From assembly GCA_016699755.1 (NCBI GenBank), contig CP065009.1, positions 620,001 to 684,000 of the forward strand: DNA of 64,000 nucleotides, given 5' to 3'. The translations under genes and the position numbers were made by a program. The first letter of the stretch is position 1; each line of letters starts with the position of its first letter. The notes beneath the pieces were generated by a model. That model did not search any database. It was not told the DNA's origin and saw only the letters and a program-made list of their open reading frames with translations. This stretch comes from Candidatus Peregrinibacteria bacterium. Its GTDB lineage: Bacteria > Patescibacteriota > Gracilibacteria > CAIRYL01 > GCA-016699755. Of this stretch, positions 53,701 to 60,809 are shown one piece after another.

Positions 53701-55030
53701 CTCCGATTTGGGGATTGGTACCGTTTTCTTTCCAAGTAAGACCAGAGGGAATAGTAAGAGTAGAAGAGGAATGATTGTAAATACCGTTGTTGGTAATAGA
53801 TGCGGTAGAGGTGGAAGTAAGAAGGGAGCCAGAAATACCAACAGTATTTGAGGAAGCAATAATATATTTTCCGTAATTATCAACAGTAATATTATTAAAA
53901 ATTTCAGAGGAAGAAGTAGTCGTGTTTGCGCTATTAGAACTCGTACTATTAATGAGAAGGTCTCCATTTGTTTGGGAATTGGCTTTTGTGTAGATGGTAC
54001 CCGCTCCTCCACCTTGTCCACTGTTTCCGTTTCCACCAGTGGCAGTAATAGCTCCAGTGAACGTTCGAGTGGCATACAAAACAGCAATGCGTCCACCGCC
54101 GCCGCCTCCTCCATCATGGGTACTACTTCCATTCCCTCCATCTCCTCCATTCGCGGTAAGGGTTCCGGTTCCGGTGAGAGTGTCTGTGGTGAGAGAAATG
54201 GATCCTCCAGAGCCTCCACCGCCACCGTAGTTATTGACATAGATCAATCCCGCTCCTCCGTTTGCCGTTATAGTTCCGTTCAGAGTGGTGGTTCCCGAGA
54301 CAACAAGCTTAAGAGCTCCCCCTCCGGCACCACTTGCGGCGGAAGTAAATCCAGATCCTCCAGAAGAACCGATTGCTGTGGGGTCGGTTGCAGAACCATA
54401 GGTAGAACCGCCTGAAGCGTTTGCCTGGGAATTTCCTCCATTTCCACCATAGCCTCCACCGGCTCCAGTACTACCTAAATAACCTCCTTTCCCAGGACCA
54501 TAGCCATTCGCATTCGAACTCGTCTGTGATGCATACCCTTTGCTGTTGAGGTTAATGGTTCCTCCAGAGTTGAGGGTGAAGTCTCCCCCGATATCAAGAA
54601 AGAGTTTGTGGGTTTCAGAAGTTCCGTTGGCGGTATGAGTGAGTGTTCCATTTGCTCCAATAGTAGCGTTGTTCGTGATAATAAGTTTTTTGGTAGAGGT
54701 GTCTCCATTGGAAACGGTCAGGGTAGAAGAAGCCGAACTTCCAAGAGAAAGAGAGTTAATAGTTATTGCCCCTCCAGAGAGATTGAGAGTGGGAGGGTTT
54801 GTGTAAGAACCATTGATGATAACATCATCGGTTGATTGAGGAGTTGTGCTATTACAGTTTGTCCAGTTGGTTGAAGTTGCCCAGTCTGTAGAAGTAGTTC
54901 CGTTCCAAGTACAGGAAGAAGCGGAAGCAGAAGAAAAAGGAAGGAAGAAAAAGAGGAGAGCCACTATAGAGATGAGAGGAGTCAGAAAGAGTGTTCTGCC
55001 CCGAAGAAGGAGAGAGGTGGTAAGCGGCAT
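47714..55030 (-). CDS. Giant secreted repeat protein: four Gly-rich beta modules, LamG domain, seven-repeat beta-propeller
   Basis: 2438 residues. Signal peptide (ISIVALLFFFLPFSSASA). Residues about 40-150: a beta-rich WxG-type entry (TWNGTTSTDWATSTNWTNC). Residues about 150-1440: four Gly-rich modules of about 196 residues (SKGYASQTSSNANGYGPGKGG..., GGGGGGRIAVLYA) joined by linkers of 154, 195 and 154 residues with ITINSGG-type parallel beta-helix strands. About 1490-1690: a LamG/concanavalin-like domain (IAHWKMNDNAGN, FTVSFWMKP, WYHVLGVYDGAKTKLYIDG). Then two domains of Fn3/cadherin-like character. From about 1985: seven SBBP-type repeats (VDFDPTGGTENHTSNG...YRWTKTAGG), enough for a seven-bladed propeller. 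No cell-wall sorting signal or membrane anchor at the C-terminus. Likely an adhesin or surface fibre. Strong consensus promoter upstream. Confidence 0.88.
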   Translation of the reverse strand: MPLTTSLLLRGRTLFLTPLISIVALLFFFLPFSSASASSCTWNGTTSTDWATSTNWTNCNSTTPQSTDDVIINGSYTNPPTLNLSGGAITINSLSLGSSASSTLTVSNGDTSTKKLIITNNATIGANGTLTHTANGTSETHKLFLDIGGDFTLNSGGTINLNSKGYASQTSSNANGYGPGKGGYLGSTGAGGGYGGNGGNSQANASGGSTYGSATDPTAIGSSGGSGFTSAASGAGGGALKLVVSGTTTLNGTITANGGAGLIYVNNYGGGGGSGGSISLTTDTLTGTGTLTANGGDGGNGSSTHDGGGGGGGRIAVLYATRTFTGAITATGGNGNSGQGGGAGTIYTKANSQTNGDLLINSTSSNSANTTTSSSEIFNNITVDNYGKYIIASSNTVGISGSLLTSTSTASITNNGIYNHSSSTLTIPSGLTWKENGTNPQIGDTQPITDIIINGTLEFQNQNTTGSAVPFTSITINSGGNLTHQANSTSQTDGLNLDLTTLTLNSGGTINLNSKGYASQTSSNANGYGPGKGGYLGSTGAGGGYGGNGGNSQANASGGSTYGSATDPTAIGSSGGSGYSSAASGAGGGALKLIVSGTTTLNGNITANGGAGLTYNNYYGGGGGSGGSISLTTDTLTGTGTLTANGGDGGNASSYDGGGGGGGRIAVLYATRTFTGAITAIGGNGNSGQGGGAGTIYTKANSQTNGDLILDNAGRNGASTTTGTSDTFENITIQNYAKYIIANTHTITLLASSLTTTSNTSLTINAGGTFIADSLTSIADFTLTNNSTLSFPAISSFGSGLTITNNGIYNHSSSTLTIPSGSTWKENGTNSQIGDTQPITDIIINGTLEFQNQNTTGSAVPFTSITINSGGNLTHQANSTSQTDGLNLDLTTLTLNSGGTINLNSKGYASQTSSNANGYGPGKGGFLSSTGAGGGYGGNGGNSQANASGGSTYGSATDPTAIGSSGGSGFTSAASGAGGGALKLVVSGTTTLNGTITANGGAGLIYVNNYGGGGGSGGSISLTTDTLTGTGTLTANGGDGGNGSSTHDGGGGGGGRIAVLYATRTFTGAITATGGNGNSGQDGGAGTVYTKANSQTYGDLLINSTSSNSANTTTSSSEIFNNITVDNYGKYIIASSNTVGISGSLLTSTSTASITNNGIYNHSSSTLTIPSGLTWKENGTNPQIGDTQPITDIIINGTLEFQNQNTTGSAVPFTSITINSGGNLTHQANSTSQTDGLNLDLTTLTLNSGGTINLNSKGYASQTSSNANGYGPGKGGYLGSTGAGGGYGGNGGNSQANASGGSTYGSATDPTAIGSSGGSGFTSAASGAGGGALKLVVSGTTTLNGTITANGGAGLIYVNNYGGGGGSGGSISLTTDTLTGTGTLTANGGDGGNGSSTHDGGGGGGGRIAVLYATRTFTGAITATGGNGNSGQDGGAGTVYPNITAFTTDPTSNISRNTATGNATIESIGIADSIIEHGHIWAASAPLEPIAHWKMNDNAGNTTVTDAMGNFNGTAQRNTSSLTTTGKINEALTFNGSSDYIRTPTIALNSSFTVSFWMKPTNLHNYGDPFSAGTSDKHLSFVTYADGHIYFNIGDGSNWGNPIVTGAGTLQNDQWYHVLGVYDGAKTKLYIDGVSQGVASNSAYSLNEVLNLGARTANGYYFAGQLDDIRIYDKALTNAEVEELYNSGTGTEDSSPILSQYSTLGSTSLGSFSSNLTGLTEGVTYHTRAYITTAAGETFYGNTDVFTTLNTYIPDAPSALSPTSLVDGSFTSETQPTLGFTQSDSDIGDTLKYTIQIDDTSNFSSPIVDYTSALLAQGSASFTVGQAEGGGTYTVGAEDQTLSPGAYYWRVLSTDNNPLSSDYTTANGGSVAFIINEAPTTSFVPLNGSSLESLSQITGVASDAEDTISLLQISLKNTVSNLYYNGTSFASGTQTWLPVSTADNYLNWSYDITGDPLTEGNYRIDADITDSAGNIASPFAAFSIKSVYSASTTGGAGQDIAYAIAVDDSGDSYVGGVFQGTVDFDSTEGIDDHTSSGPYDYFVLKQSMVTGRDEWIITGGGNGADRVLAITTDGTSKVYVAGVFEETSDFDPTGGTENHTSNGSADVFVSSYDFDGTYNWTKTFGGIGYDAPTSLAINGDGNLLVSGRFYETVDFDPSSGVDEKTSAGESDFFLLALDASTGAYEWNIAGGGTEADAINSVVTDSANNIYVTGYFMETVDFDPSVGNTADSSQNGWDAFFASYDALGNYRWSKTIGGTGTQTSVSAGVDSSDNIYFTGDFWNTVDFDPTGTTENHTSNGRGDLFLTSYQDDGTYRWTKTAGGLWDENISSVSIDGDDTIFVAGHYRREANFDPDGTDSKSAAGGSLDLFYSAYDINGNYQWTKTAGKEQTEYLNAATAYGSGWIYLVGGYYGITNLNANGTDIHTAFSGPDFFMTRQK
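50711..51300 (-). repeat. Gly-rich module copy 4 (in protein order)
   Basis: 590 bp, nearly identical by eye to 51764-52353 and 53990-54579. Encodes about 196 residues of the giant protein; last module before the LamG region. Confidence 0.85.
51764..52353 (-). repeat. Gly-rich module copy 3 (in protein order)
   Basis: 590 bp, offset 1053 bp from the copy at 50711. A few substitutions, for example in the stretch at 52245-52270. Confidence 0.85.
52940..53526 (-). repeat. Gly-rich module copy 2 (in protein order)
   Basis: 587 bp, the most divergent copy, with a 3-bp deletion and several substitutions near 53065-53085 and 53180. Its flanking linker (52354-52939) is about 120 bp longer than the others. 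Confidence 0.85.
53990..54579 (-). repeat. Gly-rich module copy 1 (in protein order)
   Basis: 590 bp. The 463-bp linker following it (53527-53989) nearly matches the one at 51301-51763, so the duplication unit is module plus linker, 1053 bp. Confidence 0.85.
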
Positions 55031-55064
55031 TTGTGTGTGAGAAGAGAGTTTTCTTTTTCATTCC

Positions 55065-55094
55065 ATTATACCGTCTTTTTTGGTTGGGTGTCAA
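55065..55094 (-). promoter_or_regulatory. Consensus promoter of the giant repeat protein
   Basis: Minus strand TTGACA (55094-55089), 18 nt, TATAAT (55070-55065). Both boxes match the sigma70 consensus exactly, the only such pair I found in the window. Predicted leader about 28 nt, no Shine-Dalgarno. Confidence 0.75.
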
Positions 55095-55164
55095 AAGCTA
55101 TTCCTCTCCACAAAATTTTTTCGTCTTCTTCATGACAAAAAGACAAAACTATGGCAGAATGCCC

Positions 55165-56670
55165 ATGATGATACACTATGTTTCCACTCGTGGCGGAGGA
55201 GCGCCAGTTTCTTTTTCGGAAGCTGTTTTATGCGGACTTGCTCCAGATGGGGGGCTTTTTTCTTCGGAATCGACTCCAAAAATTTCAGAAAAACAGATGG
55301 TCGATTGGCTCAAAAAACCGTATGCCGAACTCGCGGCGGAAATTCTCGCACTCTTTGCTCCAGAAATTCCTCAAGAAAATATACAACATTTTTGCCGATC
55401 TGCATACGCCCCAGAAAAATTTTCTCATGCGGACATTGCTCCTGTAACGTCTCTTGGAAAAAATAGATTTCTTCTTGAACTTTTCCACGGTCCAACGGGC
55501 GCCTTTAAAGACTTTGCGCTCCAACTTCTTCCACATATAATATCATACGCAATTACTCAAGGAGATGGGCTCCATCGTGCCATTCTTGTTGCAACTTCGG
55601 GGGATACCGGAGGCGCGGCACTTTCGGGTTTTGCAGATGTTACCAACACCTCATGTGTTGTCTTTTTTCCAGAAGATGGTGTTTCCCCACTTCAAGAGGC
55701 ACAAATGCGAGGAGCAGAAGGAGAAAATGTTCTATCTCTTGGAATTCGAGGAAGTTTTGATACAGCACAAAGCGCGGTTAAAGAAATATTTCTCGACACC
55801 TCTTTCTGCCAAATGCTTCGCAGACAAAACATTCTTCTTTCCTCTGCGAATTCCATTAACATTGGAAGACTCATTCCACAAATTGTATATGCCGTCCATG
55901 GCTATCTTCAGCTTATTTCTCTCTATAATATTCCCCTGGGAAACACTGTGGATGTCACTATTCCTACCGGAAATTTTGGAGATATTTTTGCGGTGTTTCT
56001 CGCAAAAAAAATGGGGATTCCATTTGGAAAACTCATGTGTGCAAATAACGAAAATAGTTCTACCACCCAATTTCTTAAAAGCGGTATATTTAATATTTCC
56101 GGTCAATTCACCAAAAAAACGCTTGCCCCTGCTATGGACATTCTGAAAGCCAGCAACATAGAGCGTCTCCTTTTTTTCCTCGCCGATCATAACTCAGAAA
56201 AGGTAAAAACATGGATTTCAGAACGAGAGGGTTTTAGAAAATTTCTGCTCTCCACAGAAGAACACAAGAAAATACAGGAAGATTTTTTGGCGGAAACTGT
56301 TTCTGATGCCGAGATACTCTCGGAAATTCGAAAAAGCACAGATGAATTTGGTAAAACTCCAGATCCGCATACTGCTGTTGGCATTGTCGCCGCTAGAAGA
56401 AACGCTTCCAAAAATCCCATGCTTATTTTTTCCACTGCTCATTGGGCAAAATTTGGAGAAACGATTTGGAAAGCGCTCCTTCCAGAAAAAGATATTCCGA
56501 AAACAGAAGAAGAAATTCTTTTGCGCCTTGCGGAAGTTATCCAAAGACCTCCTCTCCCAAATGCCCTCAAGCATATTTTTCAGAAAAAAACTCGTCACTC
56601 AAAAACCATTTCTGGAACAACAGATGATATGAAACATGCTCTCCTCAATTTTTTTGAGAAACAATCATGA
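55165..56670 (+). CDS. thrC: Threonine synthase
   Basis: About 501 residues. MIHYVSTRGGGAPVSFSEAVLCGLAPDGGL is the usual N-terminus; PLP lysine Lys115 in FHGPTGAFKDFALQL; phosphate-binding ATSGDTGGAAL; IPTGNFGDIFA; and the late TPDPHTAVGI. Converts O-phosphohomoserine to threonine with PLP. Adjacent ATGs at 55165 and 55168 are possible starts; a weak ATGACA-N17-CAGAAT (55132-55160) would make the mRNA nearly leaderless. Other threonine genes (thrA, thrB, asd) are absent from the window. Stop overlaps the mscS start (ATGA). Confidence 0.93.
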   Translation: MMIHYVSTRGGGAPVSFSEAVLCGLAPDGGLFSSESTPKISEKQMVDWLKKPYAELAAEILALFAPEIPQENIQHFCRSAYAPEKFSHADIAPVTSLGKNRFLLELFHGPTGAFKDFALQLLPHIISYAITQGDGLHRAILVATSGDTGGAALSGFADVTNTSCVVFFPEDGVSPLQEAQMRGAEGENVLSLGIRGSFDTAQSAVKEIFLDTSFCQMLRRQNILLSSANSINIGRLIPQIVYAVHGYLQLISLYNIPLGNTVDVTIPTGNFGDIFAVFLAKKMGIPFGKLMCANNENSSTTQFLKSGIFNISGQFTKKTLAPAMDILKASNIERLLFFLADHNSEKVKTWISEREGFRKFLLSTEEHKKIQEDFLAETVSDAEILSEIRKSTDEFGKTPDPHTAVGIVAARRNASKNPMLIFSTAHWAKFGETIWKALLPEKDIPKTEEEILLRLAEVIQRPPLPNALKHIFQKKTRHSKTISGTTDDMKHALLNFFEKQS

Positions 56671-58016
56671 AACATTTTTTTTGGCGACAGGCACTTTTTT
56701 TTACAATAGGATGGATACTTTTTCTCCCCTCGGCATCAGCATTTCGACTTATCGATTTTACGGGAGGACAACAGGGAACAAACACAGGGACAGATACCGT
56801 CTCTGAACAGCAATCGCTTACACAGAGCATTTCGCAAATTCAAACACTTCAACAAAAACTTAAATCACTCGAAATCGATTTACGCCTCGAGACCGAACGC
56901 CCTTTTCCAGAAAAAGAGGAGATTGAGACGGCATCACAAGCCCTTGCCAATCTTCGAAAAGAACTCGAAGACATGGAAAACGCAGAAAAGAGAAATGAGG
57001 AGGATATTTTAAAAAAACGGGAAGAAGTGGAAATTGCACGGTTTGAATTTGAGCAAAAACAGCAATCATATCGAGACAAGGTAGAAATTCATATTCAAAA
57101 AACCGAACAGATTAAAAATGACATCACCGAAACAGAAGCCGAAATTCAAAAAACAAAGGAACTCGCCAAAAATCAGGCAGTAGAGCTTTTGGCTCGCATC
57201 CTCTTCTTTTTAATGTTCATTCTTATCCTTCTTATTCTTAGAAGACTTTCTGGAAAAATGATTTCTCGCCTTTCTGGCAACATTCCCATTGCACGAGAAC
57301 GGGCACTCCTTCGAATTAATCGCATTGCCTTTAATGTCCTCATTGCTACTTCTGTTGGTGTTGGACTTTTTTCACAGGTTCTCAATTTTCTTCCTTTTGT
57401 CGCCATTCTTGGAACGGCGCTCGCATTTGCTTTGCGAGATATTATTGTCTCATTTATTGCTTGGTTTCTTATCGGTACAGAACAGGGTTACAAAATTGGA
57501 GATCTTATTCAGATTGGCGAACTCAGGGGGCGTGTTATGGAGGTGCACCCACTTTTAACTGTTCTGCGCCAAACCGGAATGCGAGGAGACACCGGAAGAA
57601 TTATGAGTTTTCCAAACAAATTCCTCTTTGAACAAAGTATTCAAAATTTCTCAAAAATGTTCCGCTTCATTTATATTATGGCGGATTTTTTACTCGAACG
57701 AAATTCTGATGCTACAATGGCGCGAAAAGAGCTAGGAATTGCGGCAGAAGAAGCACTTGCAAAAGATATTGAAGAAGCACGAAAAAACTTGCCAAACCTC
57801 CAGAGTAAATTTGGCATAAAGCAGTCAAACATTATGCCACAAGTTTTTGTCGAACCAGATCCTCGAGGAATTCTCTTAAGAATAAAATACTTCTGCCGAC
57901 TCGATAATCGACATATTAGCCGAACAAATATCATGGAAAATTTTCTCGCGCGTATTAAGGACAACCCCGAAATCAATCTCCGTTTCGTAGAATTTGGCGA
58001 AAAAAAAGACACGTAA
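56667..58016 (+). CDS. MscS-family mechanosensitive channel with an exported coiled-coil N-terminal domain
   Basis: 449 residues. Signal-like N-terminus (to about SASA), then a long Glu/Lys/Gln coiled coil (about 45-170, for example LRKELEDMENAEKRNEED). Three helices follow; the third holds the MscS pore pattern AILGTALAFALRDIIVSFIAWFLIG. The beta domain GYKIGDLIQIGELRGRVMEVHPLLTVLR and a cytoplasmic alpha/beta vestibule follow. Releases solutes on hypo-osmotic shock. The N-terminal coiled coil is longer than in E. coli MscS and recalls the MscK/Ybio group. Coupled to thrC by a 4-nt overlap. Confidence 0.88.
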   Translation: MKHFFWRQALFFTIGWILFLPSASAFRLIDFTGGQQGTNTGTDTVSEQQSLTQSISQIQTLQQKLKSLEIDLRLETERPFPEKEEIETASQALANLRKELEDMENAEKRNEEDILKKREEVEIARFEFEQKQQSYRDKVEIHIQKTEQIKNDITETEAEIQKTKELAKNQAVELLARILFFLMFILILLILRRLSGKMISRLSGNIPIARERALLRINRIAFNVLIATSVGVGLFSQVLNFLPFVAILGTALAFALRDIIVSFIAWFLIGTEQGYKIGDLIQIGELRGRVMEVHPLLTVLRQTGMRGDTGRIMSFPNKFLFEQSIQNFSKMFRFIYIMADFLLERNSDATMARKELGIAAEEALAKDIEEARKNLPNLQSKFGIKQSNIMPQVFVEPDPRGILLRIKYFCRLDNRHISRTNIMENFLARIKDNPEINLRFVEFGEKKDT

Positions 58017-58053
58017 ATTATAGTTCGCTGAGCAGTGGATCAAAAACCTTCTT

Positions 58054-58082
58054 TTGCTCCTCAAAGAAAAAACGCATATACT
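58054..58082 (+). promoter_or_regulatory. Promoter for nadA
   Basis: TTGCTC (58054-58059), 17 nt, TATACT (58077-58082). Predicted leader about 14 nt, no Shine-Dalgarno. Confidence 0.65.
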
Positions 58083-58102
58083 CATTTGGAATATTTTTCC
58101 GT

Positions 58103-59110
58103 ATGGAATTTTCGGGAAACACGATTCGGCAAGAAACAGGGCGACTTTTTAAGGCTCTTGAGGAGTTCGAATACTCTTGGGAAGACTGTGAGCGCCTTGC
58201 TCCCGTAACGCTTGAAATTCACCATTTGAAACGAGAAAAAAATGCAATTATTCTTGCGCACTCATATCAAACACCAGACATTAAATTTGGTGTTGCAGAT
58301 TCCATTGGCGATTCTTATGGTCTTTCCCTTGAAGCAAAAGAAACAAACGCGGATATTATCCTCTTTTCTTCTGTGCTTTTCATGGGAGAAACAGCAAAGA
58401 TTATAAATCCCACAAAAACCGTTCTTGTTCCGTGTCAATCAGGCTGTTCACTGGCGGATTCTGTAACAGCAGAAGATGTCCGAAAATTACGAAAAGCATA
58501 CCCAAACGCAGGATTTGTGGCATACATTAACACAAGTGCAGAGGTAAAAGCAGAAGTTGATGCCTGTTGCACTTCGGCAAATGCACAAAAAATTGTCGAG
58601 AACATGCCACAAAAAGAAGTCGTTTTTCTGCCAGATAAACTCATGGGAGAAAATCTTCGCCCACTCGTTTCCAAAAAACTCATCATCTGGGATGGAACAT
58701 GTATTGTTCATGAAGAAATCAGCGCGCTTGAAGTAAAGTCTGTACAAGAAGAATATCCTAATGCGAGTATTATCGCTCATCCAGAATGTCAGCCAGAAGT
58801 CGTACAAATGGCGAACTTTACGGGAAGTACAGAAGAAATGCTTCATTTTTTTGCCTCTGCACCGGAAAAGGAATTTCTTCTTCTCACTGAGTGTGGACTT
58901 GCCGAACGCGCACAAAAAGAACATCCCGAGAAGAAGATTGTGGGAACATGTCACTTGTGCCCATATATGAAAAAAATACGCCTTCAACACATTCTCAAGG
59001 CACTCAAAAATCCTTCTTCAAATCAGATGATCCAGATTCCAGAAGAGATTCGTAAACGAGCGCAGAAAAGCCTTGAAGAAATGTTTCGCTTACACAACAA
59101 GGATGAGTAA
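58103..59110 (+). CDS. nadA: Quinolinate synthase
   Basis: 335 residues. AIILAHSYQTPDIKFGVADSIGDS at the N-terminus and three 4Fe-4S ligands in the expected places: Cys115 (SGCSLADS), Cys229 (IIAHPEC) and Cys286 (CHLCPYMK). NadA condenses iminoaspartate with DHAP to quinolinate in NAD synthesis. NadB and NadC are not in the window, so either the pathway is spread out or iminoaspartate comes from another source. Confidence 0.95.
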   Translation: MEFSGNTIRQETGRLFKALEEFEYSWEDCERLAPVTLEIHHLKREKNAIILAHSYQTPDIKFGVADSIGDSYGLSLEAKETNADIILFSSVLFMGETAKIINPTKTVLVPCQSGCSLADSVTAEDVRKLRKAYPNAGFVAYINTSAEVKAEVDACCTSANAQKIVENMPQKEVVFLPDKLMGENLRPLVSKKLIIWDGTCIVHEEISALEVKSVQEEYPNASIIAHPECQPEVVQMANFTGSTEEMLHFFASAPEKEFLLLTECGLAERAQKEHPEKKIVGTCHLCPYMKKIRLQHILKALKNPSSNQMIQIPEEIRKRAQKSLEEMFRLHNKDE

Positions 59111-59219
59111 GAATTATCTTTATTTGAGAGAAATTTCACAGTAATGATATTGAACGGAAAAAATCCTTTGCGTCATCTAAGAAACTTTTGCAAAAATTTC
59201 TCCTGCCTTTTTCCTGTTT

Positions 59220-60764
59220 ATGCAATACGATACACTGCGTATTTTTGATACCACTCTACGAGATGGTGAGCAATCACCGGGATATTCCATGATGACCGAA
59301 GAAAAAATTCGTCTTGCTGTTCAACTCGAAAAACTTGGTGTTGATGTTTTGGAAGCCGGCTTTCCGGCAGCAAGCCCTGATGATTTTTTGGCAGTACAAT
59401 CTATTGCAAAAAAATTAAAAAAAACCGAAGTTTGCGGTTTAGCACGCGCTATCGAGAGCGACATAAAAGCAACGTGGCATGCCATTTCTCCAGCAAAAAA
59501 ACCACGCATTCATACGTTTATTGCAACGAGTCCAGTTCACATGGAATACAAACTCAAAAAGAAGCCAGAAGAAGTGTTGGAATTGGCGAAAAATGCCGTT
59601 CGTCTCGCAAAAAGCTTGTGCGAACGAGTCGATTTTTCTCCAGAAGACGCTGGACGAAGTGATCGGGATTTCTTAAAAAAAGTAGTAGAGATTGCCATTG
59701 CCGAAGGTGCGGATACCATCAATATTCCCGACACTGTTGGCTATTTGCAACCAGAGGAGTTTGGAGATCTTATTGCCTTTCTCCGAACGAATTGCTCTGG
59801 CGGCGACACAGTAATTTTTTCTACACATTGCCACAACGACTTAGGGCTTGGGGTCGCCAATTCCTTGGCGGGGATTCGAGCAGGTGCAAGACAAGTGGAA
59901 TGCACAGTAAACGGTATTGGAGAGCGCGCGGGAAATGCAGCACTCGAAGAGGTGGTTATGGCAATACAAACGCGACCACACTTCTACAATGTTTCGACCA
60001 ATATCAATACCACAGAAATTATGCGCACGAGCATGCTCTTAAAACACATTACGGGGCAACCTGTTCAGCCGAACAAAGCGATTGTGGGGCGGAATGCATT
60101 TGCGCATGAATCGGGTATTCATCAACATGGCTATTTGGCACACAGGGAAACGTATGAAATTATGCGCCCAGAAGATATTGGTCTCTCAGAATCACAAATT
60201 ATTCTCGGAAAGCATTCGGGGCGCGCCGCGCTCAAAAACCATTTGGAGGAAATGGGGTATGATCTTGATGAAGCACAACTCAACGATGTTTTTGCAAAAT
60301 TTAAAGCACTCGCGGACAAAAAGAAGATTATTGAAGATGCTGATCTTGATGCAATTCTCATGGGAGAACTGGGAAAAGAGCAACAGGGATATTCTGTAAT
60401 CGATTTAGATGTTCACACGGGAACAAAAGCAGTTCCCTCCGCGAGCATTACACTTCTTTGCCCAAATTTAAAAATACGAAAGGCAGAGGCAACGGGAACT
60501 GGTCCAGTGGATGCCGCTTATAAAGCAATCGAGAGTATTGCCGGAAAGTATGGTGAACTTTCGGAGTTTCGCATGGATGCCGTTACAGAAGGGCTTGATG
60601 CACAAGCCGTTGTTTCCCTTATTCTCAAAACACCGGAAGAGCAACAATTTTTCGGACGTGCTGGCAACACAGATATTGTTACCGCGAGCGTAGAAGCATA
60701 TCTCGATGCCATTAATAAATATCACCGGAGAAAAGAAGTAAAAACGGAAACCCCTCGCATATAA
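59220..60764 (+). CDS. leuA: 2-isopropylmalate synthase
   Basis: 514 residues. The DRE-TIM barrel motif DTTLRDGEQSPG, metal-site HCHNDLGLGVANSLAG, NGIGERAGNAALEEV and a hinge segment FAHESGIHQHG, then the C-terminal LeuA regulatory domain (from about 395, LDVHTGTKAVPSASI) that normally senses leucine. Full length like bacterial LeuA. Condenses 2-ketoisovalerate and acetyl-CoA. leuB, leuC and leuD are not present nearby. No leader peptide or attenuator is visible in the 109-nt upstream gap, and no promoter was convincing. Confidence 0.93.
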   Translation: MQYDTLRIFDTTLRDGEQSPGYSMMTEEKIRLAVQLEKLGVDVLEAGFPAASPDDFLAVQSIAKKLKKTEVCGLARAIESDIKATWHAISPAKKPRIHTFIATSPVHMEYKLKKKPEEVLELAKNAVRLAKSLCERVDFSPEDAGRSDRDFLKKVVEIAIAEGADTINIPDTVGYLQPEEFGDLIAFLRTNCSGGDTVIFSTHCHNDLGLGVANSLAGIRAGARQVECTVNGIGERAGNAALEEVVMAIQTRPHFYNVSTNINTTEIMRTSMLLKHITGQPVQPNKAIVGRNAFAHESGIHQHGYLAHRETYEIMRPEDIGLSESQIILGKHSGRAALKNHLEEMGYDLDEAQLNDVFAKFKALADKKKIIEDADLDAILMGELGKEQQGYSVIDLDVHTGTKAVPSASITLLCPNLKIRKAEATGTGPVDAAYKAIESIAGKYGELSEFRMDAVTEGLDAQAVVSLILKTPEEQQFFGRAGNTDIVTASVEAYLDAINKYHRRKEVKTETPRI

Positions 60765-60809
60765 GATTTTTGTTTTAGATCTCGTTCGGAATTTAGATTT
60801 TTGGTATCT

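Noticed and set aside
50735..54415. Long open frames antisense to the Gly-rich modules, with Pro-rich or Ser/Gly-rich products repeated four times
   Set aside because: They are mirror frames of a highly repetitive, Gly-codon-rich gene, recur identically in each module, and have no promoter or family match.
50700..54600. Regular tandem repeats that might suggest a CRISPR array
   Set aside because: The units are about 1 kb, coding, and continuous with one reading frame; no short repeats with unique spacers and no cas genes are present.
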